Assembly: GCA_028673005.1 (NCBI GenBank)
Contig: CM054116.1
Span: forward strand, 128,813,547 to 128,877,546
Length of the DNA stretch: 64,000 bases
From: Tanypteryx hageni
Taxonomy: Eukaryota; Arthropoda; Insecta; Odonata; Petaluridae
Reading direction: 5' to 3'
Shown: positions 57,883 through 64,000 of the stretch, one piece after another
How the letters are laid out: every line of letters begins with the position of its first letter
Position numbering within the stretch: the first letter of the stretch is position 1
Notes under the pieces: generated by a model
The model's input: only the letters and a program-made list of their open reading frames with translations
Database searches by the model: none
Told to the model about the DNA's origin: nothing
Position numbers and translations under genes: made by a program

Positions 57883-59176
57883 ATTATAAATGCCAAAAAT
57901 GATTTTAATTGATTACTTTCATCTTTTAAATGTTATGTGTATGTGAATTCAAAATTAAATGCTTAGTTGTATTAGGTATTTAACAAAGTGAAAGCTTTGA
58001 TAAATATAAACTGTCATATTTTTGTAAATTTTATATCTATGTGTATATGTGTGGGTCTATAAATGTTGCAGGAAATTGAATATTCTACAACATTTGTTCG
58101 AATCATTTTTGAAAACCACATTTTTCAGCTGCCACAACCACATCACCTACCGGCGACTATAGTTAACAATTGATGCTAGTTACGTCTTAATAACGCTCCT
58201 TTTAATTTTCTTAATTGTTGGTGATTCCTGGCTATATCCAGTATCAGAAGGCTATGGTATCAATCTATTTGTATTCTTTGTAAAGCCTTTAAAATTTCTT
58301 GCAGTTCCTTAAAAAATTCATTATCATTTAACTTGTTTGGAATTTTCAGAAATATTATTCATGGAGAAAGTAATGTGGTGGCCAAATTAGATTTTTTTTT
58401 GAAATATTTGCTTTAATATTTGATGAATGTAAAAATGTATTGGAATAAATTTGTAGGAAATTTCATTTTCTATAACCTATGTTTGAAACATTTTCCATAT
58501 AATGTTTTGTTTGAGATATTTAAAAAACTATTTTTTGTTGCCATCGCTAGAACACCTACCTGCGACTATTGTAAACACTTTACTCTTAGTTATGTCTTAG
58601 TAATGCACCTTTAATGCAGGTTTAATATTAACAAAACAATTCATAAAGAATGCATATCGTTATAATTTTAATGCAAGAAAGACACTGTTAAAGAGAGCGA
58701 TCAAGGCAGGAGAGAAATATAATTGTTAAATTTAGTCCTAAATCACGTTGTAGTAGATTAGAGGAAATTAAATTTTTCATTTACCTTTTTTCATCATAAA
58801 AATATTTTATCAATTTACTACGTATTTTTCATTTAGGGTTTAGCCATTTAGTTTTATTGCCATACCTAGTTGCATGAAATATTCGTAACAGAGGTATTTC
58901 TTTTTCCATTAATAAATAATAATTATCATAAAAAACTGATTTATTTGTTTAGATAAGCGAGTAAAATAACTGTGTTTAGTTTTTCCTAAATTTACATATA
59001 TAAAATGGAATTTTGAGCATAAATATTCCTTTAACAGACAATTCTACAGATTTATCTTTCCGATTCTACAGATATTTTAAGATTTGGGAAGGCAACACTG
59101 TTACAATATCCAAATTATTCAGATCTGAAAAGCATTGTAAAACCGAACATTAAAAAACCACTGAATGCTAAAGACG

Positions 59177-59215
<39 letters not shown>

Positions 59216-61125
59216 GACGAAATGAACCTGCATAACCAGTTTTTAATCATTTGCGGAATTTCGTAAGATAAATAATGTATACAGATCGTTAATTATAGTT
59301 AAAAGCTACAAATTCCTTGATTCTATTTAAATCTTATTGTGAAGTAGGTAAAGCAAATATCAGCATTCAAGAAACAGTAAAATTGAATGAAAGACAGGGT
59401 ATTGGATATTTTATTTATTTATTTATTTTTTCAGTATGAGGGCATTTCACTGCCTTTCAGTCACATTAAATATAATCCACCTCTCTGACCAGGTAAGCTT
59501 AAGTATGGAGGCGTTTCACACTAGATGTTTCTGAACCACAGGTGGCTAGAACTTAGGTAATGACTGCACTGTATGCTACCAAAAACACAAGTTTAAGTTT
59601 TCAACACAAAGATATAAGTAAACTAAGCGAAACTTGTTCAAGCATCGCAGCAACACTAACACTTGGGCTGCTTGGAGATTCTTTGAAATTATATTTAGAG
59701 CAGGTTCTCAGAAGTTGACTTGCAATTGTCCTGGATATCCAGTTGAAAGACAACGTGTTGGCCTCTGTGGTCTTAGCATTATTGATTCAGGTATGAGATT
59801 GAAATTCCCTGGAGCTCAAGCATCCCTGTACATCCTTAATGTATAATATTTCAGTGATGGATTACCCCTTAACCCTTCTATTTTAGCAGAATTCATCATA
59901 ATATCTTAGCTGCTGCTCCTCAACAATGAAATTTTTGTTATAAAATTAATTGAGACCTTCAGAACCTGCAATAAAAGATTTATTATTATTTATTAATTCA
60001 CAGGAAAAAGGCTATTACAAAATAACATAAACGTTTTTAAAAATAGTAGTAAAGTACTTGAAATATGGTTCCCCAAAGAAAACAGAGCGGGCCTGAATCC
60101 TGCGAAAGTAGAATTTTTTCCAAGGTCATCCGACCTCCTGTTTGTGTGGTTTGAGGAGCCCTCACTGGGATTCCCTCCTTCTCTGTGAGTGTGTTCAGTG
60201 TGGAAGGAGCTATGGCTATAATAATCCAAGAAGAGGTTGATTATCCAAAAATTTCATTCATAATTAAGAAATTTCAAGTCCACTACTTGACTATTAGATA
60301 GCATCATTTTTATCCATTTATCAGAGATCTGCTCTGGAAATTAAGGAACGTTACACATTCAAACTGTTCTACTGTAGAATAATGAGGGCTTGTAAATAGC
60401 TATGGCATTCACTTTTACAGTTAAGTTAATATCTTGTCTTTTGTTGGCATCCTGAGAAAACAGTTCACTGAAATGAATGGATAAAGAGATAATAAATTTT
60501 GAAAGTCTGTCACCACCCATTAAAATGATTTTTTCCATCCTTTTATCTCATCAAGCAATATTTTCTATTAATTGATCAGAAATAATTTTTCCTGTTCTGC
60601 TGGGAGATTCGGAACAAAAATGCTCCAATGCATCAACACTTCCACATTTACAGACCTGTCAGCTGAAGATCTATTTGATAAGGGAGTGATGCTTGTATTT
60701 TGTAGCACAATCAGAAATACATATACCTTAAATATTTGTTTAGACTTCTATGTAATTTTATAGCAGCTGCATTATTTGACATTTATGAGGTTTTCGATTT
60801 ATCTAGGCTGTTATGCACAAGGTCCTAAACACATAATAACGTCGTGTCTCCAGCTCATCTGAAAGTGCCTAAACATTAGTATCCCCCTAATATAGTTTAC
60901 AGCACAATGAAGGCAGGTGAGTCAACATTATTGCGCAGAGAGAGAGAGAGAAATACACGTTACATTGCTGCCAAACCGGCAGCCTTCATAAGCTTTTGCT
61001 CCGAAAGCAATGCATGATGCATGATATGCTGCAAGTGCTCGCTGTTCGCTCTTGACAGCTGGCAACATTGTAACCAGCTGTACGTGTTGAATCATCTGCA
61101 TGCTCCAACTCGTTTTTGTACTACT
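57883..61125. other. AT-rich duplicated sequence (copy 2)
   Basis: Equivalent to 32,649-35,874. It contains the 34-bp dispersed motif near 60,850-60,883 and a (TA)n tract at 59,178-59,209. No gene was seen. Confidence 0.45.
59178..59209. repeat. (TA)n tract expanded after duplication
   Basis: About 16 TA units. The same site in copy 1 (33,946-33,958) reads ATTATACATATATT, so the array grew by about 20 bp in copy 2 (or contracted in copy 1). Confidence 0.9.
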
Positions 61126-61127
61126 GA

Positions 61128-61728
61128 CAGTTTGGCACTCTTGGCAAACAATTTTTGGCACCCTACTCCAATATAAATGTGACTAAAAATCTAACAGTTG
61201 AAAATTACTTTTATTAGTATTTACACAATGATATCTATAAGCACCGTTTTTACTTAAATATAATATGAATTCAAGCTTGTTTTTATTATTAAATATTTTT
61301 TCATAATTTCTAAAAACAATTTTTTTCCACATTAAAAAGCTTTATGGTTAGTAACAGTGGTAAAAATGGGCATTAAGATGATAATTTTTTAGCAAGAGAT
61401 TAAGAAAATCATAACTTTATGCTCATATGCTAGTTGGTACGTCAACATCTTCAGACCGCTAGTTCTTCTTATACTTTTAGGATTGGGGTAGTGCACAGCA
61501 TTGAAGAGGAATTGAAATCATTTTGAATATAAAGGTTTATACAACACAAATGTGCGTAAAAAATATAACAAAATGAATCAATCAAAGATGATTGATAAGT
61601 ATACGTTACTCAAAGAAAAGAATACAGACACACACATATACAGTGCTGTGAAATCAATTCATTGGCTCTTCATGCTGCCTCTCAATCTTCGGCACCCCAG
61701 GCAGTTGCCTGTTTTGCAACCCTGTTCC
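61128..61728 (-). mobile_element. hAT-like non-autonomous element (copy 2)
   Basis: The duplicate of 35,875-36,475 with the same ends; borders are approximate. Confidence 0.45.
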
Positions 61729-62092
61729 GCTGGTCCTGAGTACCGATATGCTTTATATATGATTTATTTGCTTGTTTGTGCAAAACGTTGTGTTTACTTC
61801 CTTTGCTCTCCATTTTAGAACACCACCGTTTAAATCTCAATGGTAAAACAAGTAAATAAACATGAAAACTATGCTGCAAATGTACAAACGGCACCCCAAA
61901 AGCTACTGTAACAGACTGATGCTGAATGGCCAAGTGAAGGAGTGACAGAAACCAAGTGACATTCCATGCTTTCTGCGCAACCAGTTGCCACCTGCCGTCA
62001 TTCATGCTACCAACTAGAGTGTCCTCCTATATGATATCTCATAAGTTAGAAGCAGATTTACTATAGGATAGATATGCAGTGCATAACTCTCT

Positions 62093-62313
62093 TACATACT
62101 CATGCATGCATGCAAAATCATCACCAGCATGAATAAGAAAAGAACAGTATGAGTTAAAAACATTAATAAGCCATGAAATGAAGTTTCTCCAAAAAAAACA
62201 ATTAAATGAAACAAAAAGGACTAAACTGCAAACCTATGCGTATTATAAAAAAATTATTTTACAGTTCCATTAAATATCATTTTGCTCAAGTGCTGATTTA
62301 CTTAACTTCCTCA
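62093..62313 (-). pseudogene. Decayed copy of the host gene's exon/intron unit (copy 2)
   Basis: The duplicate of 36,840-37,060. It retains GAAACAAAAAGGAC where copy 1 has TAAACAAAAAGGAC, so it is slightly closer to the host intron at 46.1 kb. Confidence 0.5.
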
Positions 62314-62913
62314 TTTAGTGTACGTATGAGTCTTTGGTGAAATTTGTAAGCAATGAATAAATAACACCATATTATGAAGACGGTCCCAGACCTACATAAA
62401 GGTGCGGTTATGAATTTAATGAACTATTTGTTGGTGCATTTTAATGCCATTTCAGAATCATATTGTACTTTTTCACCACTTCCCACGATTTTGTAGTAGC
62501 AGTGAAGAAATTATAAAATTCCTTCCCAACAGAAAAGCAACCTATTACTTTTTACTAAATTTTTGCCCAGGCATTCACAACTAAACTTAACGAATGAGCT
62601 GTACTGCGAATAAAAATCCTCTGGGGTTTATTTTTCGTATCCTGATTTACTCGCCAAGATGTTTGATTCATTATTATTGTAATGTTGTTCTCTAATATAT
62701 TTGATAGATAATTTTACCTTATTCAGCTCCTTAAATAAAGAATCTGTTAAAAAAGCAGCCCCACTGTCCATCGGAATGAGGAGTTAGCTGCTGGGGGCGG
62801 GGAGACACGTGGGCCTTGGTGACCAGCGTTGCCAACTTTCATTCAAGCACTGTCATTGGAGAAAGTAAAAATTATCAACTGGAAAATTTATGCTACATAT
62901 ATTATTCAAAATT

Positions 62914-63052
62914 GTCTGTATTGCAATTTTAAAATTGTTATGTTATGCAAAGATTGATCCTAATTTGTCATATGGAATAATCTTTTGGCGTCATGATAAA
63001 TACGCCAATAAAGTCTTCTTCCTGAAAAAAGCTGGCCATTAAAGCTCTTCTG
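62914..63052 (+). pseudogene. LINE ORF2 fragment present only in copy 2 (139 bp)
   Basis: The frame reads IDPNLSYGIIFWRHDKYANK and VFFLKKAGH, the 'LSYGIIFWG...N.IF.LQK.A' block that follows the RT domain in many Jockey/CR1-type LINEs. Copy 1 joins the flanking sequences directly through a GT microhomology, so it probably lost this piece. Confidence 0.75.
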
Positions 63053-63092
63053 GTAAACCATTGTATATTTCTTTAGGTATAATCACAATACC

Positions 63093-63093
<1 letters not shown>

Positions 63094-63127
<34 letters not shown>
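63094..63127. repeat. (TA)n microsatellite at the duplication edge
   Basis: About 16 TA units in the same position as the array at 37,699-37,758 in copy 1. Confidence 0.95.
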
Positions 63128-63131
<4 letters not shown>

Positions 63132-64000
63132 GGCTAAGCGAAACTAGATGGGAGGGAGAAGGACAGTTCGACTCGGAAGAATTCACGGTAGTTTATTCTG
63201 GAAGAAATAGTGGGGAAAGGGGAGTAGCTCTGGTACTTAGGAATGATATGATGAAAAGCGTGACAAAGATAATAGCAACGAACGATAGACTGATGGCAAT
63301 AAAGCTAAAAGCAGTCCCAGTGGACATGCTGATAATCCAGGTATATATGCCAACGTCAGCTCATGACGATGAAGAAATAGATGAGATCTATGAGCAAATT
63401 AATGAAATTTACGAAGAAGACGGAAGAGGAAAGGTAAACTGCATAATAATGGGAGATTGGAACAGCATAGTCGGAGAAGGACAGGAAGAAAATGTTGTCG
63501 GGCAATACGGACTTGGAAAGAGAAATCGAGGAGGGGAGAAACTCGTAGAATTCTGCATCAATAATGACCTTGTAGTGACTAATACATGGTTCAAAAACCA
63601 TAAACGAAGGTTATACACATGGAAAAGCCCAGGAGATAGAATGAGATGCCAAATAGATTACATCCTTGTAAAACAAAGATTCAGGAACAGCATAAAGAAT
63701 GCCAAGGCATTGCAAGGAGCGGACATTGATTCAGATCACAGCCTTCTAATAGTTGACGTGAGTACAAAGCTCAAACAAATTAGAAAAACGAGAAGAGAAA
63801 GACAGACCTGGGACCTAGAAAAACTGAAAGAAAGGCAGGATGTAGTCAGCATGAAGTTGGAAGATAACCTAAGGAAGTTGGAAAACAAACCGAAGACCGT
63901 TGATATAGAATGGGATGAAATTAAAACCAATATCAAGGATACCTTGGATAAAGAGATTGGAAAACAAGAGAAGAAAATCAGAAAACCATGGATCACGAAG
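63128..64000 (+). CDS. RTE-like LINE ORF2, endonuclease domain (runs off the window)
   Basis: The frame is open from the (TA)n array to the window end (291 codons; first Met at 63,248). It encodes an APE-type endonuclease with GLSETRW (metal-binding Glu), IIMGDWNSIVG, CQIDYILVKQRF and DIDSDHSLLIVD, then the linker TWDLEKLKERQDVVSMKLED. The enzyme would nick target DNA to prime reverse transcription. The N-terminus of the domain is missing at the TA array. It is the same family as the minus-strand LINE at 37.8-39.1 kb but in the opposite orientation, with the 60-odd endonuclease codons that copy lacks. No stop occurs in the visible part; RT presumably follows beyond 64,000. Confidence 0.9.

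Larger units (their letters stand above)
53555..62915. repeat. Segmental duplication, copy 2 (9.36 kb)
   Basis: The direct partner of 28,298-37,662. The left flank is unrelated to that of copy 1 and lacks LINE ORF1. At the right end homology resumes after a 139-bp segment that copy 1 lacks (62,914-63,052) and continues to the (TA)n array. Confidence 0.97.

Overview
The window looks like a piece of a large, AT-rich arthropod nuclear genome, probably insect. It has short GC-rich coding exons separated by long introns with GT-AG junctions, a Penelope-like element, RTE- and Jockey/CR1-like LINEs, pogo/Tigger and hAT DNA transposons, a tRNA-related SINE and long (TA)n arrays. No prokaryotic operon, rRNA, functional tRNA or CRISPR array is visible. 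The species is not determined.

Layout. 1-13.4 kb: mostly unassigned AT-rich DNA with hAT-type non-autonomous elements, a GC/CpG-rich candidate promoter (7.4-8.1 kb) and a hAT transposase relic (12.2-12.8 kb). 13.4-22.9 kb: relics of a pogo transposase, three LINE 3' ends, and a 5'-truncated Penelope-like element with intact reverse transcriptase and GIY-YIG domains (20,870-22,450) ending in (TA)n. A second copy of its 3' terminus lies reversed between two (TA)n arrays at 14.6 kb. 26.6-28.2 kb: LINE ORF1 with a coiled coil and an SGNH-esterase-like domain, broken by one TGA. 28.30-37.66 kb and 53.56-62.92 kb: a direct, near-identical 9.36-kb segmental duplication. Each copy holds the same TE nest: a LINE ORF2 split by a Tigger transposase, then a hAT MITE, then other relics. 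Both copies end at a (TA)n array, beyond which lie RTE-like LINEs in opposite orientations.

Between the duplicated blocks lies the only host gene I can reconstruct. It is a five-exon minus-strand gene (50,866 to 41,086) with canonical splice sites and continuous phase. It predicts a small single-pass membrane protein of 177 residues with a basic juxtamembrane stretch and a Gly/Glu-rich tail. Its last residues come from transposon-like sequence. Exons 3 and 4 share diverged flanks, and a third, decayed copy of the same exon/intron unit lies in the duplicated block at 36.8 kb.

The most interesting signal is a set of short motifs with hammerhead-ribozyme cores. One lies at 46,258-46,298 (minus). 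Two lie head to head in a perfect 104-bp-arm palindrome at 42,202-42,432. Degenerate or related ones lie at 24,300-24,392 and in the Penelope 3' end at 22,629-22,660. The two best cores have self-complementary six-base helix III sequences, an architecture that would act as a dimer. Hammerheads are known in the terminal repeats of Penelope-like elements, so these are probably Penelope-type termini, but the palindromic arrangement deserves testing.
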